Shown: positions 47,101 to 57,037, counted from the stretch's first letter. The stretch: DNA of 64,000 nt from Isoetes taiwanensis (GCA_021234155.1 JAJEKV010000014.1:5223563-5287562); one strand, 5' to 3'. The notes: generated by a model from the sequence alone, not told the origin. Program-made: numbers and translations.

Positions 47101-50100
47101 GATGCTTTACTTGCCAGAGAGACCGACATGCATAGAGGGACAAAGGTCAGGAACTGAAAGCTGGAGAAGTGTTAGCAACCGACTTCTTCCACGAGCTCCC
47201 TAGAGGCAACAGGAGGATCAAAACTGACGAGCACAATCAAAGCCACCGGAAGGTACCTCAAGACAAGAAGACGGCATAGCACTGTGGAACGTGACAACGT
47301 CCAAGCCATGTGATCGGGGGGATCAAACAAGGAAGTTTGGAAGCTCGATGGAGAAGCAACTAGGCGAGGCGAGCCGATGACTTGCACGTGGACTTGCATG
47401 CAACTTGGTGAACCCAAGGATGGACGATTCAAAGAACAACTGCAGAAGAGAACAACTCCAGAGGAGTATAGCCAAAGGAATCGCGCACAACCTCAAGAGA
47501 CGCCTCCAAATAGCTTCAAGTAGCATGAAGGGGGGAACAATTACCGCCTGAGAACAGGATCAGGAAGCAGACCGAAATGTCGAAGCATCAACAACCAGCA
47601 CACCTTTAGTTAGAATGTGATGCAAAGCATGTTGTGCCATAGCTGACAAACATCGGAGAGCCCAAGCATATCAACAAGCTCCCCGGAGTAGGAGCTGACG
47701 TACAAATAGGAGGATATAGATCGTCAACACCATTGCACCGGGAGGAGCACCGATGATATTGCCAAGGAGTAGGTATGCAACTCGAAGGGAGGCACAAGGG
47801 GGACCTAATAGCTCTAGTAGTAATTGTAATTATGTAAGCCATATGCTTTGCATATATAGTTCCCTTGTTATTCCTTCCCTCCCATAGCGTAACAGATCAA
47901 AGGAAGAGATGTCAGACAATTTGCAGGGGTGAAGCAATCAACATCCTCAACACTCTTCGGGCAACACCATAACGACAAGAGGACTCGACGTATGAGACGT
48001 CGATGGAGTCGAAGAAACAATATCCGATCCAGAGTCGTCCTTTAGCTGCCAAGACAAAGAGTTCAAGATGAAAGATCTTTTTTCAACGGCGCCACCTTCA
48101 GGCTTTTGAAAAGCGGCATGGAAGATTCAAGTGATCAACTACGCCATCAAAGCCTCCAGCCTCTACATTAAAGAGGATCCACCGTCAAGGAGACTGAAGT
48201 ATCGAGCGACTCGGGAGAACGCTACCTTGCTACTTCAAGCAGACAACGAGTGGATGAGCTTCTAGCAAGCTCAAGCATCTAAGGCCATGGGGCCTAGTAG
48301 GTTAAATGTATGGACGGTAACATCCATATTGGGATTAGAAGGCATTTCCAGATATTCTCGCTGAAAGGATCGCCCCAATATTGAGCTAAGCGTCAAGATT
48401 GGGAAGGAAATGCATAGGAGTAACTATAATTATACACGATTGTTAACAGACATCCAATGTATTGAAACCACTTGGTGAGATTGATCTCCTCACTAAGAAG
48501 GAATCATTACTAGGATAATTGTTGACCATGTATAAATCTAGTACCTCCAAAAGAATAATCCAACCGAAAGAAAAGAAGTAATCTAAACAAGTCCGGCCAA
48601 CTTGTTACGATGACATCAATTCGATTGGTAGGAATATTCCAAGAGTTTAAATAACCAAGAAAGGGGGAATCTCTAGAATACAAAAGAATAATACATGTAA
48701 GGTACATCTAAAATAAGAATTATAGTAATCAAATAGTCTTTTGAGACAAAAAGGAATTGTCGTCATGACAAAACCTTGTGGTTTAGAATCGTTCTAACTA
48801 AGTAGGTAACCCATAACTATATTGAAATAAATGATAACCTAACATGTGAATCCATCTTAGATGGTTCTATATGTCAGCTAAGGCTAGTAACTTAATGCGC
48901 TAAGTAAGAAGCGTATAACCTCTTAAGGGGAGAGAATAGATATGACGTTGTGTACAACGTCATTGAAAGGGTGCAGGACCATTTTCTTTTCAAAGAAAGT
49001 GGGGGAGCTCAATCTTATGATTGAACGTACTTGCATCGAATTGACTGACCCGTAGAATAGAGTTCACTCCGGCAATGGCCGAAGCGAATAGAGCGTAAGA
49101 TAGATAGATAGATAGCTCAGGAGGCCTTCAACGCGTCTTGACCCGACATGATAGCTAACTACACCAACGAAGTGGAGCAAAACCATGGGAGCAATGCAAC
49201 GACCAAGTCATCTCCAAACTACTCGACGCCGGCTCAATGGGTGGATGTGTTCTAGCTTTAGGTAAGGCGTGCGCATGTATTATAAGCTTTAATGTGTCTT
49301 GTTGATAAGTTAAATATAGATCCTAATAGCTGGATAGAAATTGTTGTACGTATATGTATCATAGGAAAATAAGTTAAATAACAACAATAATGTGAGGTAG
49401 CATGTTAATTAATCCTTCGCAAGGATGCAATTCCTTCCAAGGATAGCTATAGGACCTCGGGGTCCTTATAAATATAAATAGAAAATAGAATTCGGATATA
49501 CTTAAGTGCATCTTAGAGATATACTATGCAGGACTCAAGGAAGAGAATAAGGAGCACATCTAATTCTTGTGTATGATAATTAAAACCTTGTCTATGATAC
49601 AATAGGTCTAGATCAGGGTTATTGTTTAAATAATCGCGATCTAAAAGTCGTTAAATATTGCAAAGCTTAGAGTAAATATAATTGTACTATCGGAAGTAAT
49701 GTATCCGATACTATGATAATGTTAATTCATAAATATTACCTTAGGGTAATTATGTTAATCACATGCATTAAAGGAGCCAGAAAAAAATCGGCTCAAGCAT
49801 GTCGATTGGTGTTTAGATTAGTCTCATGTGTAGTTAAGATTAATCTACGCATGCAACCTATGCCAGGTATGAGTTGCATGCGTATTTACCGATGATGGGA
49901 CCACTACGGTGATCTCTATGGCGTGGTGTAATGTCAATGTAGGCATGACCGCGTTTCCGCTTGGACGAGTGGAAGGTAGATTAGAAAGTCTACTGCCCCC
50001 CACTAAGCAGACGACCTCGAGAGAAAGGAGGTCATTGAGAGATGCATTGATAGGAAAGGCACCTTTAGCCCCATATATGCTTTGATAGGAGGAATCTATC

Positions 50101-50338
50101 CTTCACGCCCCATATACGTGAAGGATATCCTCCACGCTGGGCAACTAGAGGTGTAGGCATGAGCGGCATATAGGCATATAGGCGCTGTCTCCGCGGCCAC
50201 GATGGAAGAAGCATCCTCTTCCTACGCCGGGAGATTAGCCATGCATTCATGTAGATACGTGGGGTGGTCACCATATAACCAAAATTTTATTAATAATTAA
50301 AAATGGTACCAATGTAGTGTCGACCAAGGTTTGTATCT
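43365..50338 (+). other. LTR element interior without recognisable coding sequence
   Basis: The interior holds only short frames (largest 112 codons at 46,819-47,157; 109 at 44,959-45,288). They are rich in Arg, Lys, Ser and Thr and show no zinc knuckle, DTG/DSG protease, YxDD polymerase or integrase motif. The 44.9-48.3 kb part is purine-biased, and 48.4-50.3 kb is AT-rich. A GATA tetranucleotide run lies at about 49,099-49,115. It looks like decayed or non-coding filler needed only in cis. Confidence 0.65.
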
Positions 50339-52021
50339 TGTGACGTTCCGGCCGACAATTAATGGTCCCAGGGCGTGATATCTTTATCTTTGCCACGCCG
50401 CACGCCCACCCCGACCGACGCGTAATGACGCGTGTAGCCAAAGCTAGTAGCCCCTAAGGGGAAACTTGCTAGGTATGTGCATTTCTTATTAATGTGCACA
50501 TGCACATTTATTCATGTGGGCACATTTAGGTGCACACATTTCCATGTGGGCACATTTAGGTGCACACATTTCCATGTGGGCACATTTAGGTGCACACATT
50601 TCCATGTGGGCACATTTGGGTGCACACATTTCCATATGGGCACATTTGGCCACCTAGCTATTAAAGGCAAGTGGCCCATTCCCAATTATCCCACATGCCT
50701 AAAGGGGATAATTGGAAACCCTAGCCTAACCCCTTGCCTATTTAAGTAGGAGAACCCTAACTTACCCATTTTCGTTCCTAGGGTTTTAGAGCTCTGTTTT
50801 GGCTGCTCCAGGAGTCAAAACCGCCTCCCAGACTCTGTCTGAGAGAATGGCACCATTAGTTTCCCTTGATTCGAGCAGTTCAGCAGGATGGTTGGCCTCA
50901 GGTCAGGAGAAGCAACCCAAGGATTAGGTATTTAGTTAATTTAATAGCCTAAACCATCTTTTAGTCATTGAATCAGTAGGTTTAGCCTATTAAATTGCCC
51001 ATAGCAGCCCTCTAGATCTCTAGATAGCAGACTCTAACTAAAGAACCTAACTCTATGATATAGATTAGATATAGTTCTTTAGTTCTTCTGTGATGTATAT
51101 GGATGATGTATCTCTATGAACTCCTTGTATTGGGAAGGGGGGTAGAGACCTAAAGCTTGGTAGTAGATGCTCCTAGATTAGCCTCTCTAGCACACTATAG
51201 ATTCGGCCTGTGTACAAGAACCACACCTGGTTGTGGGTGAAGGGGCCAGACTGGCTAAGAAGGAGGTTCGTGTTCTGACTCTTGAACGATCCCTCTGGTG
51301 TGTAAAGTCTACCGGGGATCATTGTGACTAGGTCTAATGGCTTGCCACTGAGTGTGGGCAAGGCATGGGCTCGACACCCGTGAAGTGGTGTTTATGACTT
51401 TCCATTGGGTTCAGTCGAACAAGGGCAGTGGCCCTCTAGTCACCTTGAGTCAGCATGTAGATCTCTGGAGGGAGTGATCCCTACCTGCCCCATCGGGGCT
51501 GGGGAGATGTAACCCAGTAGACGTAGCCCCTTTGGCTATGCACCCGGCGGGCTACAGTCAGGTCCCAACACTTTTCAGCCTACTCTGCAAAGTGTGCACA
51601 GGAGGGGCGGATGGAGTGGACAACCCTAAGCCATGTTCTTATGCCAGCCAAATCCATTGCCATGAATTCTGTCTGCAATGACCTCTGGAGACCCAAGCTT
51701 GTTAGTCCATCCCTGTGTCTGAGCCTTGGGTAGGATTCCCTATGTGATGTGCTGATCTTTGTCTATGCAGATATGTGGAGGACCATCCTTTGTGATGGTC
51801 ATATGGTGTTGATGTATGTACTACTGACATATATGTTTACGCTTCCGCAGCTAGGTAGGCCCTGAGGGAGACAGGGTAAAGGACCCCTTCATTCTTCCCA
51901 CTGGAACTCTTCAAGGTTGCAGTGATATGTGGAGGGCCCTATATTAGCATGGAGCTGGTATGGGGGATGAATTCCTGTTTGTATACGGTGAGTGCACCGT
52001 ATATGAGTAGGGGACGTCACA
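50339..52021 (+). repeat. Right LTR
   Basis: The LTR is 1,683 bp, 45 bp longer than the left one, mainly because it carries one more full 30-bp repeat unit plus a partial one (about 50,512-50,650). In its first ~130 bp it is the more altered copy (for example CCAGCACAG in the left LTR against CCGGCCGAC here). In 51,440-51,760 it has the intact CAG/CTG triplets that the left LTR lacks. Confidence 0.92.
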
Positions 52022-52026
52022 TGTAC

Positions 52027-52404
52027 AGGAGATGCCATCTTGTTCAACCACAGGGAATTTAATCCAGCACACATGCTGGAGATGCTGAACTTGATGGTGC
52101 GGCATCCTGTTGCAGATCCAATGCATGCGGATGTCATACCATTCAGCAGATCGACCGGTGAGTTGTTCAGCTGGAAGTCTGAGGAAGACCTGAAGGGAAA
52201 AGACGTCAGGTTTTGGGTTATGGACGACTAGCATTCAGTGAGGGCAGCGCAAGTATTGCGCATTTTAAAAGGAAGTGCCGCAGCGATCAAGGACAGATAT
52301 TCCAAACGAGAGTGCAGAGTTCTTTCCACGGACACGCCACCAACGGAGCTCGCCAGCATTAGCCACTGCCATAACACAATAGCAGCAAGTGCCAGCTACA
52401 TAAG
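52027..52404 (+). pseudogene. Interrupted gene: exon part after the LTR element
   Basis: Directly after the second TGTAC the frame continues from the upstream flank: GDAILFNHREFNPAHMLEML, then VRHPVADPMHADVIPFSRST and VRFWVMDD. A TAG follows, then the same frame runs on (SVRAAQVLRILKGSAAAIKD, ELASISHCHNTIAASASYI) to a donor AG/GTAAAT at 52,404. The single stop (TAG where CAG would fit) either kills the gene or is one of the CAG-site errors noted elsewhere. I do not recognise the domain. Confidence 0.6.
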
Positions 52405-52770
52405 GTAAATTATCGGTTTCGATTCGGGGGTTGATCGCTGAAGTCGAAAGAGCCTCACCTTCCCTCAGGTTCTTCAGGGTTTCCGGTTTCGAAGTCGAAA
52501 GCCGTGAGGAACACAGAAATCGAAGATGCGGGCTTCTCGACTCGCGAGTCGAAAAACCCCAGAGAAGTAAAGAAAAGTAAAAATTGAAGGGACTTTCGCC
52601 TCAGCGAGTCGAAAAGCCGAGAATAAACGGAAGAATAAGATGAAGGGGCTTTCGACCGCTGGTCGAGAAAGTCCCTTCATACTCGACTTTCCCCAAGGCC
52701 TTGACTTTCTCGACTCATGAAATGAGATACCCCAGAGCAATAGAAGAACATAAAAGATTAATGGTTGACA

Positions 52771-52902
52771 AGTGAAAGCATCGAGCCTTCCCATCCTTCC
52801 TTCCCTCGCCTCTTCGGGCAATGTCGCTTAGTTTATATCCTAAGTTGCATCGTTCGAAGAGGCGGGGCAAGCAAGGATTTGGGAATGAGCGGTGCTTTCA
52901 CT
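52771..52902. repeat. Foldback unit, copy 1
   Basis: The outer arms AGTGAAAGCATCGAGCCTTC and their approximate complement (ending GCGGTGCTTTCACT), an inner perfect 10-bp stem (CGCCTCTTCG 52,807-52,816 with CGAAGAGGCG 52,855-52,864), and a central AT-rich loop form one long imperfect hairpin. It has no coding frame and no flanking duplication that I can define. Confidence 0.8.
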
Positions 52903-53069
52903 CTAGCCTTCATTCTCCTATGTTCTCTCCTCTCCTGTGGGTATTCTCTACTCGCGAGTCGAGAAAGTCCCTTCGATCTTCTCCTCTCCTGTGTTCCTCT
53001 GACTTTCCCGACTCGCGAGTCGAGAAACTCCAGCGAAATAGAGAGAACATTAGAGATTAATGGTTGAAG

Positions 53070-53200
53070 AGTGAAAGCATCGAGCCTTCCCAATCTTTCT
53101 TTCCCCGCCTCTTCGGGCAATGTCGCTTAGTTTATATCCTAAATTGCATCGTTCGAAGAGGCGTGAAAGCAAAGATTTGGGAATGCGCGATGCTTTCGCT
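53070..53200. repeat. Foldback unit, copy 2
   Basis: This is the second copy of the hairpin at 52,771-52,902, shifted by 299 bp. The inner stem CGCCTCTTCG/CGAAGAGGCG is unchanged. The outer arms differ from copy 1 at several places but mostly keep pairing (GAGCCTTCCC opposite GGGAATGCGC), and the central GCAAT...ATTGC and TTAG...CTAA pairs are visible. Confidence 0.8.
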
Positions 53201-53349
53201 CTGGCATTGACTCTCCTATGTTTTCTCCTCTCCTGTGGTTATTCTCGACTCGCGAGTCGAGAAACCCCCTGCATCCTTCTATTTATTTTTTCCTTCGGGT
53301 GTTAGGAGATACTTTCATGCTCTGACATTGTGACATTTACTGAATGCAG

Positions 53350-54961
53350 CCCGTATCCTGACCAGATCATACACGCTCGGCAACAGTGGAAAGCATTGGG
53401 TTGTCCTCAGCGTCCTAAAGGAAACAGGGCCCCCTCCGATAAGTGGAAGACCTTCGAGAAACTCTGCAGATATGTTCTTCTGGAAGGCCAGAAAGATGAT
53501 GAGGGAGAGGATGAAGATGAGAAGAAGATGAGAACACCAAGAAAGGGCAGGGAATCTCTATCAGACCAATATGACCTCATTCTTAGCACTGAGGCGGTAT
53601 GGGAGAAATGGACTGAGATATGGGCTCAATGGACAAGAGGCAAGCTGAAGGACAGCAATGGAGAATTTTCAACCAGGCCAGACCCAAAGTTGTTCGACAA
53701 GCAATTCGTGAAAAGGATACAGGGCCTGATGGACAAGGAAACGCTTGATCTACAGGGCAAAATCCTGGATGGAACAATCCTGCTAAGGAAAAATAGAAGT
53801 TCAAAATTGCAGGACGCAAAGGATTACGCCACAATCCTAAAGAGACGGCGTGCATTGGAAGAAGGCATCACAGAGTTTTGCAATGTTGCCTCCAATGCAT
53901 GCCATGAGTTTGATTATTATAAGGAGAAGGCTGCGCTTGATGAGGAAGACATGAAGGAGTTGAACCGTCTATGTCAACCCTACATCAACACCAAGCTAAA
54001 GCGTAACGTCAAAACCCTCCCCTTCCCTGAACGTGCTATGGCAATTCTGAAGAGGAAGCTTGGATTCGGGGTGGTCCCATTTAAGACGGATGATAGCTCC
54101 CCTCCATTCCTGGTAACCTTGGGACACAAGGGATTTGGTGGTCTGGAACTGGCACCTGGGCCCCGTGGCACTATTTGCCATGAATATGATCGAAGACCCC
54201 ACCCTATTTTATGAAAAACCTGACATTGAGCAGTGGTAAAAGACGTGTCTGGACATGACCGAGCTGGATACTTTCAGTTTCCTTATCTTTTGCATGCCGG
54301 GCAATCAGGCAACTGCTGTGTCACAATGGACAGCTGATATTAACTTCACCAACAAGATCTTGTATTCCATATACGAACTGGAACATGAGTGTAGACTTGG
54401 CATGCCGAAGGCACCAAGTTTTGCCAATGTAGTTTTGGTTTTGGTTTCAAGATCGGCTGCAGACCTGGACAAGTGGTGGTCTAGCGAACACCACTATCTC
54501 GACAAGTTCATGATTTCTCAAGAGCAGATGGAACCCTGGAAGGGCGGCAGATTTATGGAGGATGTGCCATTGATGGACAAAGTCAGCACTGATGGTGCGA
54601 CAGGTCCAATACATAGAATTCCTATCCGGCCAAGAGTTATCAAGTACTTCATAACTAGCTTGGTCGAGGAAGATCAGATTGTATGCGAGTGGTACATGAA
54701 TGGCCTGTTCTCTCAGGGGGCTATGCTGTATGGAATGACACCTATATCTATGGTTGGAAATAAGGACATGGTTGAAACCATTCGGTCATACCTGGACCTG
54801 TTTCATGAGCATTTCAAAGGGAGGAAGACAAATGGAAGCAGTAAGGACGATGATGACGAAGACAAACCTGACAGCCAGGGAGAGAAAGGTGACGGAGACG
54901 ACAATGTCCAAGGTTTAGACGACAACGCTGCCGAACTAATTCTGGAGAGTCTGAGATTGAG
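53350..54961 (+). pseudogene. Interrupted gene: large central exon
   Basis: The frame opens after the acceptor with SPYPDQIIHARQQWKALGCP, passes an acidic stretch and runs to about 54,150. There a one-base shift moves it to another frame (VALFAMNMIEDPTLFYEKPD), with a TAA at about 54,228, then a 236-codon stretch to ESLRLR and a donor AG/GTGAGT at 54,961. The second half holds RVIKYFITSLVEEDQIVCEW and GMTPISMVGNKDMVETI. These have the rough layout of the last strand-loop-strand of a DNA N4/N6 methyltransferase (xFxGxG region), but without its Gly signature. I give that only as a weak inference. Otherwise the domain is unknown. The shift and stop make it a pseudogene as written. Confidence 0.6.
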
Positions 54962-55091
54962 GTGAGTTCACTTTGCTCTCGGAGAGTTTCTCGACTCGTG
55001 AGTTGAGAAACCCTCCGAGTCTTTAGCTTTTTCTTTTCTCGACTCGTGAGTCGAGAAAACGTTTCCTATCTGATGTCTTTCATCATTCCAG
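54962..55091 (+). other. Palindrome-bearing intron 2 (130 bp)
   Basis: Donor G/GTGAGTT and acceptor TCATTCCAG/G join in phase (ESLRL-R-DIDRNES). Two palindromes occupy about 50 of its 130 bases (54,987-55,010 and 55,034-55,059). Its length is close to the 127-bp unit of the tandem array at 56.04-56.35 kb. Confidence 0.8.
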
Positions 55092-55951
55092 GGACATCGA
55101 CCGCAACGAATCGGGATCATTGACAATATCACACGAATCTGCTGGCAGCTCACATCACATGGAGGATACTGGATCCAAGAAAGGCAGTCAAGAGCAAGAC
55201 AGTGCGGGCAGCAAGAAAGGACCTGAAGAAATAATGATCCCGCACATGGATCCCGATCAATCAGAAATCTGGTCAGAGCCAAACTCTAACTGGGATCCAG
55301 CGGGGCCCACCAAGCTTATAATATTTGACGTCAATGAGAGTATTAGCTGCAGTATACCACGATAAAGACGTCCCTGAGATTAATACCTCACAGATCCCGA
55401 CAAAAACGGGGTCTAAAATCGTGTATCCTCGACCTAAAGCAAAGGAGATTATTGAGTGGTGCGTGGAACGGAGATTCCAAGTGGCCATATGGTCTTGTAT
55501 GGCAAAGAAAAATATTATCAATGTCATTGGTGTTCTCGGCCTTCCAGTTTTGATGTTCAAGTTTGTTTGTGGAAACGAAAGGGTCGAGCATGTGTCAGAC
55601 CTCGATCCAGCCATCACAAAGGGGAAGCCTATTATGGTGAAAAGGCTGGACAGGGTTTATGAAGCATACCAGGACTTTAACAAACACAACACTCTGATCA
55701 TAGACGACTCCGCCTACAAGTGCTATCATAATTCGCACAATACAATCATTGCCAAGAGTTATCGACCAGAAGAGTACGAAACGGATAGGTGGTTGTCTTT
55801 CAATCTCGTTCCTGTCTTGGCGGAATCCCTGTTTGCCATACTTGTGGCCGATGTGATTAGGAACTATCCGAACCTCAAAGAGGTCGATCCAGAGAGCAGC
55901 GCAATCATGAAAGCTATGGACGACAAATATTTTGGTGATCAAGAAGAGTGA
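55092..55951 (+). pseudogene. Interrupted gene: FCP1/NIF-like HAD-fold domain exon
   Basis: After a Ser/Lys-rich linker the sequence reads PTKLIIFDVN. A one-base shift at about 55,335 moves it to VLAAVYHDKDVPE, VYPRPKAKEIIEWCVERRFQ, AIWSCMAKKNIINVIGVLGL and LIIDDSAYKCY, ending in a 208-codon frame at 55,951. This is the order of motifs in FCP1-homology (NLI-interacting-factor) phosphatase domains: hhhhDxD, the WS motif, and a Lys plus DDS motif. Here motif I is D-V-N in place of D-x-D, as in a plant-specific subgroup, so phosphatase activity is doubtful even without the shift. Intact members act on phosphoserine, for example of the RNA polymerase II tail. Confidence 0.7.
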
Positions 55952-56462
55952 CCTCTGCTTTCAGATAGTCGAATTGTGTGAATCTTGTAAAGAAACGTGA
56001 AGAAATGTACTATATTTTGTAATGAATATACTTGTACATTGAGTTTTCGCTGACTTTCTCGACTCGCGAGTCGAGAAAGGCATGCTTGTCCTATTGATGA
56101 AACCATTTATATGTTTGTTTGTGTGACTGGATGCAGCCATATTCTATAATGATAATGGTTGTACATTGGGTTTCCTGGGCCTTTCTCGACTCGCGAGTCG
56201 AGAAAGTCACTGCTTGTCTCGTTGACGAAACCATTTGTATGCTTCCGTGTGTGATTGTATGCAACCATATTCTAATAAGAATGGTTGTACTTTGACTTTT
56301 CCGGGCCTTTCTCGACTCGCGAGTCGAGAAAGGCACTACTTGCCACGTGATTGGATGCAGTTATATGGAATGAATGTTCTCCATTGTATTTAGAATTCAC
56401 CATTCTTTTCTTGGTTTTGACTAATGATACCGTAATTGTTAATCATACTCTCCTTGCTTCAG
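55952..56462 (+). other. Non-exonic stretch with 127-bp tandem array
   Basis: Palindromes at 56,054, 56,181 and 56,307 are spaced 127 and 126 bp. Between them GATGAAACCATTT or GACGAAACCATTT, then a GGATGCAGCCATAT-type phrase and AATGGTTGTAC repeat. Each unit carries a TGGATGCAG or TGTATGCAA phrase like the real acceptor TGAATGCAG at 53,349. The stretch may be a third intron leading to the exon at 56,463, or a 3' flank. Confidence 0.65.
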
Positions 56463-56971
56463 GTGGTTCAGGCACAGATCCCGCATCAGCAAAGATCCCA
56501 TTCAGGCATCATAGAGACCGCTCCAGGCGACACAGATCCCGCTCAAGGCGGCAGAGATACCGTTCTGGCACAGATCCCGCTCACGCTACACTCTTACCCG
56601 GCCTTTGGGATAAGGTTGCTCGTGAATGCAGATGCCATGCACACGCTCGGGATAAAGAAGAGGGGAAGAAATTTGAGACAGTCCAGAAAGCTCAAAGCAT
56701 CTTGCAAGCATTGCATAACATCCACGGAGGTTGGGGAAGGAGCATATTCGATGAAAAGCTGCGGGAGGAGAGTGGAGAAGTCGGGTGGACAGGTCAGCCG
56801 GTGGCTCCCGAGGCACATCCTCGTGAGGCATTCCACACTCTTCAGGTTGCCCCCAAGACTTACAGACGGCATGAAGAAGCCCTGCAAGTTAATCCCCTAA
56901 GGTGGACCACCTACCACGATGATGTAACTGTAGTGACAGCAAGACCGCCATGGTCTCTGCGTCCGATGTAA
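56463..56971 (+). pseudogene. Arg/Ser-rich last exon (putative)
   Basis: After an acceptor-like CTTGCTTCAG the frame reads GGSGTDPASAKIPFRHHRDR, an Arg/Ser-dipeptide-rich run with a repeated GTDPA unit, then ILQALHNIHGGWGRSIFDEK and a stop at 56,971. A second overlapping frame is also open (56,436-56,900), so the true frame is uncertain. The DNA phrase ACAGATCCCGC recurs four times, from which the GTDPA repeats come. RS-rich tails are common in nuclear RNA-binding proteins. If the gene's stop at 55,951 is real this is a separate transcript end. Confidence 0.45.
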
Positions 56972-56997
56972 AATACATTGTACCTATTCAATTTATT

Positions 56998-57004
56998 AAT
57001 AAAA
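56998..57004 (+). terminator. Polyadenylation signal AATAAAA
   Basis: AATAAAA stands 27 bp after the stop of the last exon, preceded by a T/A-rich stretch (TTCAATTTATT). LINE-C is inserted about 20 bp downstream, at or near the expected cleavage site. Confidence 0.6.
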
Positions 57005-57010
57005 ATTCTT

Positions 57011-57027
57011 TTTCAACTAGAACTTTG
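57011..57027 (+). repeat. LINE-C target-site duplication, left copy
   Basis: TTTCAACTAGAACTTTG is repeated without change at 63,713-63,729. A 17-bp duplication fits target-primed reverse transcription. Confidence 0.93.
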
Positions 57028-57037
57028 TTTTTTTTTT

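Larger units (their letters stand above)
40653..52021 (+). mobile_element. Non-autonomous LTR retrotransposon, 11.4 kb
   Basis: Two LTRs (40,653-42,290 and 50,339-52,021) bound an ~8-kb interior. Both LTRs start TGTGACGT and end ACGTCACA, and TGTAC is duplicated at the insertion site. A primer-binding site complementary to initiator tRNA-Met follows the left LTR. No gag, protease, reverse transcriptase, RNase H or integrase motif can be read in any frame of the interior. It therefore fits a large retrotransposon derivative that needs proteins in trans. A purine-rich tract expected before the right LTR is not evident. Most of the LTR length is almost identical, so insertion is recent. The element lies inside an exon of a host gene, in the same orientation. 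Confidence 0.92.
52405..53349 (+). other. Palindrome-rich intron 1
   Basis: Donor GTAAAT and acceptor TACTGAATGCAG join 52,404 to 53,350 in phase (SYI-SPYPDQIIHARQQW). The 945-bp intron contains five copies of the CTCGACTCGCGAGTCGAG-type palindrome (cores near 52,545, 52,660, 52,955, 53,015 and 53,252) and half-sites near 52,610 and 52,720. It also holds a ~299-bp direct duplication (52,750-53,040 and 53,049-53,260). Each duplicate carries a ~131-bp foldback unit. Open frames that cross it are by-products of the repeats. Confidence 0.75.
52533..56333. repeat. Dispersed palindrome family (core CTCGACTCGCGAGTCGAG)
   Basis: Ten copies lie at 52,533-52,555, 52,649-52,671, 52,944-52,968, 53,004-53,027, 53,241-53,264, 54,987-55,010, 55,034-55,059, 56,054-56,079, 56,181-56,206 and 56,306-56,333. 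The last three are perfect palindromes of 26, 26 and 28 bp. The pair at 54,987 and 55,034 has TG in place of the central CG, and the first of them has extra flanking arms (CTCGGAG...CTCCGAG). All copies lie outside the exons. A decayed relative is at about 63,778-63,799. Confidence 0.92.

Noticed and set aside
44884-47842. Numerous 60-112-codon frames in the LTR-element interior as gag/pol
   Set aside because: None shows a zinc knuckle, protease, RT, RNase H or integrase motif, and frames overlap on both strands.
41442-51361. Identical 62-codon minus-strand frames in both LTRs (41,442-41,630 and 51,173-51,361)
   Set aside because: Identity follows from LTR identity. There is no known domain and the frame is antisense to the element.
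53407-54202. Minus-strand frames opposite the large central exon (53,407-53,589; 53,583-53,855; 53,980-54,202)
   Set aside because: They are shadows of the plus-strand coding frame, Ser/Pro-rich and without splice context.
52533-56333. CRISPR-like array of short palindromic repeats
   Set aside because: Spacing is irregular, the genome is eukaryotic with introns, the spacers are long or homologous, and no cas genes are present.
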